A stretch of 60,064 bases of DNA from Oxalobacteraceae bacterium UBA6704 (GTDB lineage Bacteria; Pseudomonadota; Gammaproteobacteria; Burkholderiales; Burkholderiaceae_D): contig DKJA01000180.1 in the NCBI GenBank assembly GCA_002454505.1, positions 77,719-137,782 of the forward strand, read 5' to 3'. A program made the position numbers and the translations under genes. Below, piece after piece: positions 7,974-15,120 of the stretch. The notes below the pieces were generated by a model. The model searched no databases, was not told the DNA's origin, and saw nothing but the letters and a program-made list of their open reading frames with translations. Positions within the stretch are counted from its first letter, which is position 1. Each line of letters starts with the position of its first letter.

Positions 7974-8560
7974 ATGTCTACTGTCTACGGCGTCGAGCTG
8001 ATCTGCCGCGTCATGCAGGTCGCGCCGTCGGGCTACTTGCGTCATGCAGCGCAGCAGCGTAACCCTGCGCTGCAGTGCGAAAGGGTGCAGCGAGATGAGG
8101 TGTCGAGTGCTGAAATCGAGCGCGTCTGGCAGGCGAACTTGCAGGTCTACGGCGCCAACAAGGTGTGGCGACAGCTGTGCCGTGAGGATACTGATGTGGC
8201 GCGCTGCACGGTGGAGCGGCTGATGCAGAGCGCCGGACTGCGTGGCGTCATGCACGGCAAGGTCGTGCGCACCACGGTCCCGGACGCGAAAGCCCCCGTG
8301 CCCGCTCGACCGCGTCAACCGTCAGTTCAAGGCACAGCGGCCGAACCAGCTGTGGGTGAGTGATTTCACCTACGTCTCCACATGGCAGGGCTTCGTGTAC
8401 GTCGCCTTCGTCATCGACGTCTTCGCTCGGCGGATCGTGGGTTGGCGCGTGAGTAGCCCGATGCGGACCCGACTTCGTGCTCGACGCCTTGGAGCAGCCA
8501 CTGTACGACTGTCAGCCCGAGCGCAGCGACGCCCTGGTCCACCACAGCGACTGCGGCTCT
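7974..8560 (+). pseudogene. IS3-family transposase OrfB, frameshifted and truncated
   Basis: Integrase-like OrfB in three frames. The first has CRVMQVAPSGYLRHAAQQRN, LQVYGANKVWRQL and MQSAGLRGVMHGK. The second has FKAQRPNQLWVSDFTYVSTW (first Asp of the DDE triad) and VAFVIDVFARRIVGWRVSS. The third has LDALEQPLYDCQPERSDALV then HHSD (second Asp). The segment with the final Glu is absent because the IS is cut off here. Confidence 0.82.
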
Positions 8561-8777
8561 CGGTGTTGTTCGACTTGCCAGCAGCAATACGATGATCGCG
8601 ATAGTACGCGAACAGGTCGTTTGAGAGCGCTGCCATCGAGTACTTGCCGAGAAAACCCGCCAAGTGCTCAGCCGTGATCTTCTCGCTGCGCTGCGTGGTC
8701 GGCTTCTTGGTCGGCGTGACTTCCTTCAGATACCGCTGCAGCGCCTCCTTACTGTACCTCGACTGACTCTGTAGCAT
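8560..8777 (-). pseudogene. Tyrosine integrase, N-terminal fragment
   Basis: Encodes ALQRYLKEVTPTKKPTTQRS, EKITAEHLAGFLGKYSMAAL and YYRDHRIAAGKSNNTES, the arm-binding and core-binding N-terminal part of a phage-type integrase. About 150 bp are closely similar to the integrase at the tRNA end, including 68 identical bases (8677-8744 against 15936-16003). Coding then stops at the junction with the IS3 remnant. Together with the C-terminal fragment beyond the IS it is the residue of one disrupted integrase gene. Confidence 0.78.
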
Positions 8778-8858
8778 CTGACGCTGCTGATTTGACTAAT
8801 GTGACATTAGACGGGACCTGGCCCTGCCCGTTCGGGGCGGTCGCGCGTCACCTTGGGC

Positions 8859-10829
8859 CTACGATAGCAAAGCATTGAACGCAGCAAAGACCTTTTCCGC
8901 CTTATCCAATGTCGCGAGGACGGCCGGCGCATCTCCATCAAGCACTTGTTGGTTGTCTAGCAGCCATCGTGCAGGAGCGAAGTGATCGAATTCCGCCACG
9001 TCCGGTGGCATCAACTTGAACAGCGCTTCACTCTTCTTAACGATCCGTTCAGTCTCCGCGGCAGCCAACAGAGCGGCCTTGGTCACCACCTTGCCGGCTG
9101 GCGGCTTATATGTACCATTAAGAATTTCGGTGAATAACTCTGGATCGAAGAGATCCTCGACATCCGCCTCCTGCTGGTCGACAAAGTCAGCTGCTGTGAA
9201 AAAGTGGCCGGCCTTGAGGATTTGCTCTTTTTTCACTGCCTCGATCTTCTTCTTATCTGAGTTTGCCACATCCGATAGAACTGCAATGTTAATGTGATTT
9301 CCCCCGAACAGGCGGACGAAGGGTGCGATCTTGTCGATTCCGCCTGATGGGCACAGAGTCCAGCGGCGATCCAGGCCTTCGCGATTCCTCTTGCGTAACG
9401 CTTGCGAGAGAGTTTGAAGGTAGAGGATGTCTGACGGCCCCTCCACTAGCAATGTGTGCGCGCCGATGAACATTGACTGCGTTACCTCGTATCCAAGGGC
9501 CCCTTGTAATGGAAAAAGCGTGTCATCGCTAACCTCAAGGACATCTGAGTGGACTTTCGTACCTTTCAGATCACGCCTGCCGGTCCTCGGGTTGAAGTGG
9601 ACGACATCTTCGACGATGCGCACATCGCTCAACCGGTCCATCGGGACCATGAACGGCGAGTGAGTTGTAAAGATTACCTGGTGGTCTGGCAAGAGGCGTT
9701 CAACGATGTATCGCAGCAAATCGCCCTGAGCCTTCCCGTGTAGAGTCAGGCCTGGCTCATCCAAGAGAATGATCGCATTGCTTTCTGTTTTTTTGAGTTG
9801 CTTGAACTGCGCAAGGAACGAGAAGAACCAGACAAAGCCCGCGCTGCGCTCGGAGAGCGGCAAAGTGGCCTTATGATTCGTGTTGCGGATACGGATGTCT
9901 GCGACAACCCCCGAGTTAAATGGCGGACAATCATTTGGCTTGCCGGAATCGATCTCGATAACTACTTCCAAGGCATTGTTCTGGCTCCAGAACTGGAAGA
10001 TCTCCTCCGTGATTTCGTTGCTCGCCGCTTCGCATTTAGCCTTCAACGCTTCGCGCCGATCGGAACCAATGAGCTCTTCCAGAGTCGTCCCGGCATACTC
10101 CAGGAACGACAGGAAAATCTTGTCGCCGACACCAACTTTGTTTTGCTCCCTGTCCTCTTGAAGCTGATTGAGCGATACCATCCCGGCCATGCGCTCAAAA
10201 TGTGAAGTAAAAAAGAACCGCGGCTGACGCGCCGCCAGGATGTCAATAACGCCCAGGGTGAAGCGCGACTTCCTCACCTTCTTGATGTCTTCCAGCAGCG
10301 CAGCCTGTTTGGTCGATGGCGCTGACAGCCCTGTAAGGGCTTTTTCAGCTTCTTGACCGCCATAAACGTTGTGCAAGGCATTCCGATCGGTTGCATCAAG
10401 AGCATGCTTGCTTGAAAGAAATTCCAAACACTTCGCTTCATCGACCTCGATTACCCAAGTCCGCCCGCCGTCGTCGTACCGAAATCCATAGTGGACCTGA
10501 AAGCAATCGCTCTTCAAAACGCTAGGGCCGAACCGCTCTTCTACGGCTGCTATGTCGGCGGCATCGAGCTTCCACCATGTCCGTATGACCTCAGCCTCGC
10601 CACTAGGATGCCGTTCATCAAATCGCGTGGAGAAACGGCGAGGGTAGTCAATGGTTTCATCGATTTCGAAGTCCTGGGACTTCGATGGCCGCAGAGCCCG
10701 GAGCGCACTGAGGATGGCTGTCTTGCCAGCCTCATTCTTACCAACTAAACATGTGAGTTCACCAATTTCGAATGTCTCGCTGTCTTCGACCGAGCGGTAG
10801 TTTTGAACCCGCACCTTGATCAACTTCAT
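8859..10829 (-). CDS. OLD-family ATPase/TOPRIM nuclease, probable phage defence protein
   Basis: A 656-residue overcoming-lysogenization-defect (OLD) family protein. The N-terminal ABC-type ATPase has Walker A GKNEAGKT at residues 30-37, a signature-like LSERSAGFVWFFSF and Walker B AIILLDEPGLTLHG with the H-loop in FTTHSPFM. The C-terminal TOPRIM nuclease starts at LLVEGPSDILYL and continues with INIAVLSDVA. Family members nick or cut DNA and several protect against phages. No UvrD-like helicase (GajB) follows, so this is not a Gabija pair; it fits the singleton class. The gene is intact, with AAGGAAG upstream of the ATG. It is flanked by an integrase fragment and the palindrome array. Confidence 0.85.
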   Translation of the reverse strand: MKLIKVRVQNYRSVEDSETFEIGELTCLVGKNEAGKTAILSALRALRPSKSQDFEIDETIDYPRRFSTRFDERHPSGEAEVIRTWWKLDAADIAAVEERFGPSVLKSDCFQVHYGFRYDDGGRTWVIEVDEAKCLEFLSSKHALDATDRNALHNVYGGQEAEKALTGLSAPSTKQAALLEDIKKVRKSRFTLGVIDILAARQPRFFFTSHFERMAGMVSLNQLQEDREQNKVGVGDKIFLSFLEYAGTTLEELIGSDRREALKAKCEAASNEITEEIFQFWSQNNALEVVIEIDSGKPNDCPPFNSGVVADIRIRNTNHKATLPLSERSAGFVWFFSFLAQFKQLKKTESNAIILLDEPGLTLHGKAQGDLLRYIVERLLPDHQVIFTTHSPFMVPMDRLSDVRIVEDVVHFNPRTGRRDLKGTKVHSDVLEVSDDTLFPLQGALGYEVTQSMFIGAHTLLVEGPSDILYLQTLSQALRKRNREGLDRRWTLCPSGGIDKIAPFVRLFGGNHINIAVLSDVANSDKKKIEAVKKEQILKAGHFFTAADFVDQQEADVEDLFDPELFTEILNGTYKPPAGKVVTKAALLAAAETERIVKKSEALFKLMPPDVAEFDHFAPARWLLDNQQVLDGDAPAVLATLDKAEKVFAAFNALLS

Positions 10830-10882
10830 CGACTTCTTCCTTCAATGTTAGGTTGGGATTGGCAATAAATGTCAAGTTATTG

Positions 10883-10910
10883 GTCGACATATGCCGATGG
10901 ACATGTCGAC
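10883..10910. promoter_or_regulatory. Inverted repeat upstream of the OLD gene
   Basis: Perfect arms GTCGACAT / ATGTCGAC separated by 12 nt, starting 54 bp before the OLD ATG. Position and symmetry fit an operator over the promoter, but no regulator gene is adjacent, so the role is unproven. Confidence 0.45.
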
Positions 10911-11068
10911 GGGGCACTTCAGGTCAGTTAGCGCGGCTCCGGAGCATAGCCCTCCAAGATTTCATGTTGATAATTGATGATTAAGCAAATATGGATTCAA
11001 GTCAATCTCGATGTATGAGATTTCCCGGCGCGAGCCTATCCTGCACTAGCCTCAACCGCTATCGATTT

Positions 11069-11307
11069 CTTGGAAATACCAAGGATTGCCTGCCTTGTGG
11101 GCTCGTCACTACTAAGATTTCCTCAGGATTCTTGGTATTGGTATTACCAAGAAATCCTGCAGTTCGACCGTATTGAATTGTGCATTGCAATACATTCAGA
11201 GTTCCAGGCAACCCTGGGCAGCGATTGTCGCAGCGACGGGTGGCCACAACGGCATCCAGTTCTTGGTGTACCAAGATTTGTCGCTGCCCTGGCTTGGTAT
11301 TACCAAG
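11069..11307. repeat. Array of four CTTGG-N-CCAAG palindromes
   Basis: Four palindromes in 240 bp: CTTGGAAATACCAAG at 11069, CTTGGTA...TACCAAG over 11131-11151, CTTGGTGTACCAAG at 11262 and CTTGGTATTACCAAG at 11293. The second is extended by CAGGATT and AATCCTG flanks. The core TTGGT-N3-ACCAA resembles operators of FCD-type GntR regulators such as PdhR, but no GntR gene is in the window. Alternatives are a replication or transfer origin, a phage-repressor control region or a remnant of a small repeat element. Confidence 0.75.
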
Positions 11308-11464
11308 GATTTTTGTTTGGCCAGTTCGCACTGGATTGTGCATCCCAATGGCGCATGAGGAACCGGCCGCGCCTCGCGACCGGCAGTCGTCAGCAGGAAA
11401 TGATGGTGATGATGGTCTGCAAATGACTTAACGATGGCTACAGCGCTTGGTGGCCACCGACGGC

Positions 11465-11510
11465 GCGCCCTGCGCGCAAGAGTCCGGCTGCTGCGTGGCG
11501 CGCAGGGCGC
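11465..11510. terminator. GC-rich hairpin, possible terminator of the antitoxin operon
   Basis: Perfect 13-bp arms GCGCCCTGCGCGC / GCGCGCAGGGCGC with a 20-nt loop, about 95 bp beyond the stop of the VbhA-like gene in its reading direction. There is no T-run, so intrinsic termination is doubtful; it could instead stabilise the mRNA end or be a recombination-site remnant. Confidence 0.4.
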
Positions 11511-11604
11511 GAACTTGGCCTTCATTCTGGAAGCAAATTTGAGATTGGCAGGCCGGTAGACAAACCACATCCGCAGGGCGGATGGCTGCCAGCTCTTGCG
11601 CGCG

Positions 11605-11808
11605 CTACTTGGTGACCGGTTTGCGCGCAAAGCCCTGCGCATATTGCAGCATCTCGCTGATGCTGATTTGGCCATCAATGTAACATTGCTGAAGTTCAAG
11701 ATCATCCGCGTCCGGCAACATGCCTTCGATTGCGGAATTGCCCCTCATCTGCGCCACGTGGTGAGCGCGCTCTTCACGACTTGTCGGTCGAAGCTGCAAG
11801 CGGTTCAT
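11605..11808 (-). CDS. VbhA-like antitoxin, apparently without its Fic toxin
   Basis: A 67-residue protein with the pattern of VbhA-family inhibitors of Fic toxins: NSAIEGMLPDADDLELQQCY then IDGQISISEMLQYAQGFAR, closely parallel to the family's ...SxxxEGxxPxxxx...GEISxxE arrangement. The inhibitory motif is usually (S/T)xxxE(G/N); here the residue four before Glu is Asn, with Ser one later, so the key inhibitory residue may be altered. The ATG overlaps the stop of the lipoprotein gene by 4 nt, so the two are translationally coupled. A Fic gene normally follows directly, but none is found over the next 700 bp. It was probably lost, or the protein has another role. Confidence 0.65.
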   Translation of the reverse strand: MNRLQLRPTSREERAHHVAQMRGNSAIEGMLPDADDLELQQCYIDGQISISEMLQYAQGFARKPVTK

Positions 11809-12392
11809 CCTTTCAAGCGGAACTTCATCACCGGTCGTTGCTGCAAGCTACCTATCTTCCAAGAATAGGTACCGACCAGGCCGAAGAAAGTCGGCGTGCT
11901 AGTCGCATTGTGGGAGATGACCTCAGCGTTCTTCGGGATCGTCACGTCTAGCGTGCCGTCCACCTTGATCCCAAGCTGTGCGAGCTGTTTCTTTCCACTC
12001 TCATTTATCTCGGCCGAGCTGATGGTGATAGCTCCATCCTTCCCGGTTCTGACGGTCACGATGTTGAACAGCTCTAGTGGCTGCCCTGTCTTGCGCTTCG
12101 CTTCCAACGATAGATCGAATTTGCCATTGCCCTTGTAGCTCACGGATTGCACGTCCGGGTTTCGCTTCATGTTTGCGACCTCGCGTCCGAGCGCGGCATC
12201 GTCCTTCGCATTGAGCTTACCGGTCTTGGCGATCTGCATCGCAGCCATTCCATGCACAGCCGTGCCAACATAGGAGAAGGAGTAACTTCCGTCGGGCTGG
12301 AAATTGGCTTTGGCGGCGAACTTCTCAGGCACAAGGCAGCCCGTCAGCAGCGCTGCTGCAGTGGCAAGGACAACGACCGATTTGCGGATCAT
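11805..12392 (-). CDS. Lipoprotein of a type IV secretion remnant
   Basis: A 195-residue protein with a lipoprotein signal peptide (KSVVVLATAAALLTGC, lipobox LTGC), so it is anchored in the inner or outer membrane facing the periplasm. The body has alternating charged and beta-prone stretches (FDLSLEAKRKTGQPLEL, DGTLDVTIPKNAEVIS). I do not recognise a named family. It lies between a VirB6-type channel gene and the VbhA-like antitoxin on the same strand, overlapping the latter, so it probably belonged to the conjugation or effector module. The reading frame is intact. Confidence 0.75.
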   Translation of the reverse strand: MIRKSVVVLATAAALLTGCLVPEKFAAKANFQPDGSYSFSYVGTAVHGMAAMQIAKTGKLNAKDDAALGREVANMKRNPDVQSVSYKGNGKFDLSLEAKRKTGQPLELFNIVTVRTGKDGAITISSAEINESGKKQLAQLGIKVDGTLDVTIPKNAEVISHNATSTPTFFGLVGTYSWKIGSLQQRPVMKFRLKG

Positions 12393-12457
12393 CGAATCTC
12401 CAAGGTCAAGTGGAAGGGGCAGTGTAGCGTAAGTTGGGGAAATATTGCGAACACGGG

Positions 12458-13479
12458 CTAGTCACGCCGCGCTAGTCGATCCAAGGTCGCTCGTCTATAT
12501 GCCGGTGTGCGCCCTTTGGCAGGCGACTCAGGCGAAGCATCGGGTAATGGAGCGCCGCTGCCCGTGACTTCGCCACCACCCCGCTGTGGAGTCGAATGGC
12601 CCGACGAGCTTCCCCGGCCGCGCATGGTCGCCATCGCGGCGGCCGCCCATCCGCCCGCTCCTGACACCGCTGCGCCACCAGCAATGCCAGATGCGATGCT
12701 GGGCATTTGCCAAGTGAGCACGATGAGGGTAATGGAGAGCAGAGCGAGGCCGAAAGCGTCGGACAGCAAATTGCTGGTGTCGGTGTTTGCAGCAACTTGC
12801 GAAACGAAGCTGCCGGCGATACGCATCGCGAAGGTTGTGATTGCCGCCATGAAGGTCGTCAGAAGCATGTAATTGACCACCTTGCCGAGCCAAGCGTCGA
12901 AGAACTTTTGAGTCGGCTGAAACGCCAGAAGCGAGATGAAGAGCGGGCCAAAGGCCAATACGAAAGTCAGGGCCACTTTCGCGAGAATTCCCCATGCACC
13001 GATAAGCGCCATCAGAACAAGGTTGCTAACGAGGATGACCATGCCGGCCAGTATGTCCAGGTATCCACCGACAGGCATCAGTGTCATTCCGTGGCCGAGC
13101 ACGACCATCGCGTAGTCGCCGCCTTGCGCATCCATTTGATCAAGAGCGCCAGCAAGAGTAGTCGCGCCGTTAGACGATGCCGCTTGTACCAGTAGCGAGG
13201 TCATTGCAGAGACGGATTGGACAACCCATGTCTGATATCCGGCAGCGCTCAGGGCAATGGCGAATATCATGGTGTGCTTCGCGCAGCTCCAAGCCAGCTT
13301 AGGCATGGAGCCATCGGTGTCGCTACGCACACCGCCATGCCCATAAGCGTGTAATGGATAGAGAGCGCCAAGGCCGCCAGTGGCGCGAGGAATATTGTAA
13401 GTTTTGTAGAGACGGTCGTTAAGTAGGTCGATAGCGCGCTGTCTATAGACGCAGTAAGAAACGTGAAAATGCCGTTCAC
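12458..13479 (-). pseudogene. VirB6/TrbL-type T4SS inner-membrane channel protein, frameshifted
   Basis: Polytopic inner-membrane component of a conjugative type IV secretion system. The N-terminus starts at a GTG (MNGIFTFLTASIDSALSTYL, IFLAPLAALALSIHYTLMGM), then the frame shifts near 13320. The downstream frame continues with KLAWSCAKHTMIFAIALSAA, several membrane segments (LAGMVILVSNLVLMALIGAW, VALTFVLAFGPLFISLLAF) and a polar, Ser/Gly/Pro-rich tail that is typical of VirB6. About 340 residues if the frame is repaired. The GTG overlaps the stop of an upstream small ORF. No other virB gene is in the window, so the secretion system is gone and this is a remnant. Confidence 0.78.
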
Positions 13480-13799
13480 GTCGTTCTCCGTGCCGAGGGT
13501 AGGCCTGCGCGTTTCTCAGCGACCATGTTCCTCGCGTCGTAACGTACCTCAAATCGCAACCAAGCCAGCGCATAGCAGGCAAACGCAAGCTCGGCCCAAA
13601 GCGCATTTCCTCGGACGGCCGCGTAGATGCCAGACAGCGTAGATGCGCAGAGCGCGACAACGACTCATCTAAAGCCACAACTCCGACGCGCAGCTGGCGC
13701 CGACGGACACTTCGGCTTAGCGCGGTCTTTGGCAATCGCAAGCGCGACGAAAAGCCAGCCAAGAATTTCGACAGCTGCCTGCATAGATAATAGATTCAT
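13476..13799 (-). pseudogene. Small membrane protein ORF with an internal stop, upstream of virB6
   Basis: One frame reads MNLLSMQAAVEILGWLFVAL and on to AARRSCGFR, meets a TGA, then continues VVVALCASTLSGIYAAVRGN and ALWAELAFACYALAWLRFEV, ending at a stop that overlaps the virB6 GTG. The two halves each contain a hydrophobic segment and share the frame, which suggests one about 107-codon gene with a nonsense mutation. It could instead be two tiny genes. The 4-nt coupling to virB6 suggests a small accessory membrane protein of the same secretion operon. I do not recognise the family. Confidence 0.45.
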
Positions 13800-13940
13800 T
13801 TAATCAGTTCCACTGCACCCACAAGAATCTTATGACAAGTCACGCAAATGGCCCGCCATCACGCTATCAGCATGCGATTGCTCGACAAATGCCATGCGCC
13901 GGTATATTCGACTTTGCCATGGGCCGTGCTTGATCTAATT

Positions 13941-13978
13941 AGTTGTACTAGTTCAACTTGACCTGACACGCACTGTCA
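13941..13978. repeat. Left arm of imperfect inverted repeat around the cargo cassette
   Basis: Reads AGTTGTACTAGTTCAACTTG then ACCTGACACGCACTGTCA. Its reverse complement recurs with a 2-nt insertion and a few changes at 15080-15120, directly after the integrase stop. The core shared by both arms is TTGTACTAGTTCA...CTTGACC(T/C)GACAC. The two arms frame the three small cargo genes. Confidence 0.65.
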
Positions 13979-14035
13979 GATGAGTTAGAGCTCTGAGAGA
14001 CCGCTACCGGCCAGAAGCGGACTGTCAAACGCGAT

Positions 14036-14377
14036 TTGACGGAAATGGAAAAAATTTCTTCCACCCTGCCTGATGGCTCAGAAATCTCGTTGCCCCAGGA
14101 TGCGAATGGCACCTGGTGTTGTCCCGTGTATGGAAGTTGCGAACTTCACGACCGACTATACTATGCGGAGGGCGGTGCCTCCTTCGAAATGTGTAGCGTA
14201 TGTAGATTTGAGTTTGGCTACGATGACAAACCGTTCGAAAGTGGTATCCTTATCTCTGGCATTCAAAATAACTGGATCAGCTGGCGTCAGAAGCTCTTGA
14301 AGGGCGCTAGGCTCAACGAAGCCAAATACGCCACCCTCGTTGAGCAATTGAAGAACCTTGAGGCTTCAGCCGAATAA
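14036..14377 (+). CDS. Zinc-ribbon-like small protein
   Basis: A 113-residue protein resembling the widespread small family CPxCG...SYEICPCCGFEFGYDD, in which two CxxC knuckles bind zinc. Here the second knuckle is present (CSVCRFEFGYDD), but the first reads CPVYG, so one of the four cysteines is lost. The C-terminal half (WISWRQKLLKGARLNEAKYA) follows the family pattern of a Trp-rich helix. Family members occur in polymorphic-toxin and mobile-element loci, and an immunity-type role has been suggested by that context, but no toxin gene is here. Low GC and position in the cassette support recent acquisition. Confidence 0.65.
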   Translation: MTEMEKISSTLPDGSEISLPQDANGTWCCPVYGSCELHDRLYYAEGGASFEMCSVCRFEFGYDDKPFESGILISGIQNNWISWRQKLLKGARLNEAKYATLVEQLKNLEASAE

Positions 14378-14406
14378 AGGCGGCCGGTGCCGACCAGAAA
14401 CGAACC

Positions 14407-14744
14407 TTGATTGATCAAGAAACGGACGTGACTGATTCTCTTTACATCGAGCATCGCAAGCGCCTCAGGAAGATTCAAACTAACGCATTAGGGGCTTTTG
14501 TCGGAATTGGTACCAGCTTACTTAGTATTTACTGGACGGTCACCCATGGGCTGCCCTTCAAGACTTTTTTTGCGATGGTGTTGCGCGGGCGATTTTAGTT
14601 CTCACAGCTGTCATATATACTTTTGCGCAGTATTTAGCATTATCGGCATGCGCGCTGCGGTGGAAGCACAGTGCTTTACGATTGGAGAAGAATTTGAACA
14701 AACACTTGTTGTCGCTTCCAGATTATAAGTCAGCACAGGAGTGA
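14407..14744 (+). pseudogene. Two-helix membrane protein, frameshifted
   Basis: Opens with a TTG (MIDQETDVTDSLYIEHRKRL), a first hydrophobic helix (ALGAFVGIGTSLLSIYWTV), then stops early after MVLRGRF. Shifting the frame at the CGCGGGCGATTTT stretch restores AILVLTAVIYTFAQYLALSA, a second helix, and a charged tail ending LSLPDYKSAQE. The join is seamless, so one gene of about 110 codons was broken by a single indel. Function unknown; small two-helix proteins of this form often pair with neighbouring cargo genes on islands. Confidence 0.55.
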
Positions 14745-14799
14745 CGTAGCAATCGGTCACGAGAGGACGACTTTTCAATGATTTATGCACGGAGACGAA

Positions 14800-15009
14800 A
14801 TGATCAAATCACGCATCGATGGTGAGTTTAGCGGCTGGGATGGAGATACCGTTGTAAAACTGGAAAATGGTCAAGTTTGGCAGCAGTGTGAATACTGGTA
14901 TCACTATCATTATTCCTATATGCCCGAAGTAACCATCACTAACAATGGCGGCTATAAAATGTTAGTGGCTGGCATTCCCCACGCTGTAAGAGTCGAGCGG
15001 TTAAAGTAA
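14800..15009 (+). CDS. Small beta-rich protein of a conserved unknown family
   Basis: A 69-residue protein, MIKSRIDGEFSGWDGDTVVK with QVWQQCEYWYHYHYSYMPEV and GGYKMLVAGIPHAVRVERLK. I recognise this as a common uncharacterised small family with the layout IDGEFxGWxGDTxxKLxNGQxWQQ...YxYxYxPxVxI...GGYKMxVxG, probably an SH3-like barrel. I prefer the ATG at 14800 over one 15 nt upstream because GGAGACGAA precedes it at normal spacing. The gene is intact and low in GC. No function is known to me. Confidence 0.65.
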   Translation: MIKSRIDGEFSGWDGDTVVKLENGQVWQQCEYWYHYHYSYMPEVTITNNGGYKMLVAGIPHAVRVERLK

Positions 15010-15079
15010 ATGTTTCTTGATTGCTCAGGCTAAATAAGGGCAAATTTCCGCGATGGGGCGAGTGCTGCCAGTCGTCTGT

Positions 15080-15120
15080 CAGGCACCTGTGTCGGGTCAA
15101 GTGTGAACTAGTACAAGTTA
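15080..15120. repeat. Right arm of imperfect inverted repeat around the cargo cassette
   Basis: Inverted counterpart of 13941-13978. The arm begins within the last codons of the integrase gene on the minus strand, so the left arm looks like an inverted copy of the sequence just downstream of an integrase. This may mark an earlier recombination event that brought in the cassette. Confidence 0.65.

Larger units (their letters stand above)
7576..8560 (+). mobile_element. IS3-family insertion sequence, truncated at its right end
   Basis: The left end begins TGAACCGCCCCGG, the form seen at IS3-group termini, 50 bp before orfA. OrfA is intact and OrfB is frameshifted and truncated before its last catalytic Glu. 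No right terminal repeat is present: the sequence passes straight into integrase coding DNA. The right end was therefore deleted together with part of the host gene after insertion. Confidence 0.78.
10830..11604. other. Non-coding stretch with operator-like repeats
   Basis: I find no supported protein gene in this 775-bp gap: the short ORFs on either strand consist of translated repeats. It holds an 8-bp inverted repeat 54 bp before the OLD start, four palindromes of the CTTGG-N-CCAAG type, a larger imperfect stem (11212-11223 with 11281-11292), a direct repeat of CAGTTCG...ATTGTGCAT after two of the palindromes, and a GC-rich 13-bp hairpin near its right end. Confidence 0.7.

Noticed and set aside
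7342..8777. Retron or reverse-transcriptase locus near the defence genes
   Set aside because: No reverse-transcriptase motif (such as YADD) in any frame of the island.
8859..10829. Gabija (GajAB) defence pair
   Set aside because: The ATPase/TOPRIM protein resembles GajA in layout, but no UvrD-like helicase lies on either side.
11069..11307. CRISPR array
   Set aside because: Spacing between the palindromes is irregular (about 50, 110 and 20 bp), the repeat unit is only 14-21 bp, and no cas gene is present.
10991..11431. Short ORFs across the palindrome array as repeat-containing peptides
   Set aside because: They occur in several frames on both strands, lack ribosome binding sites and simply translate the palindromes.
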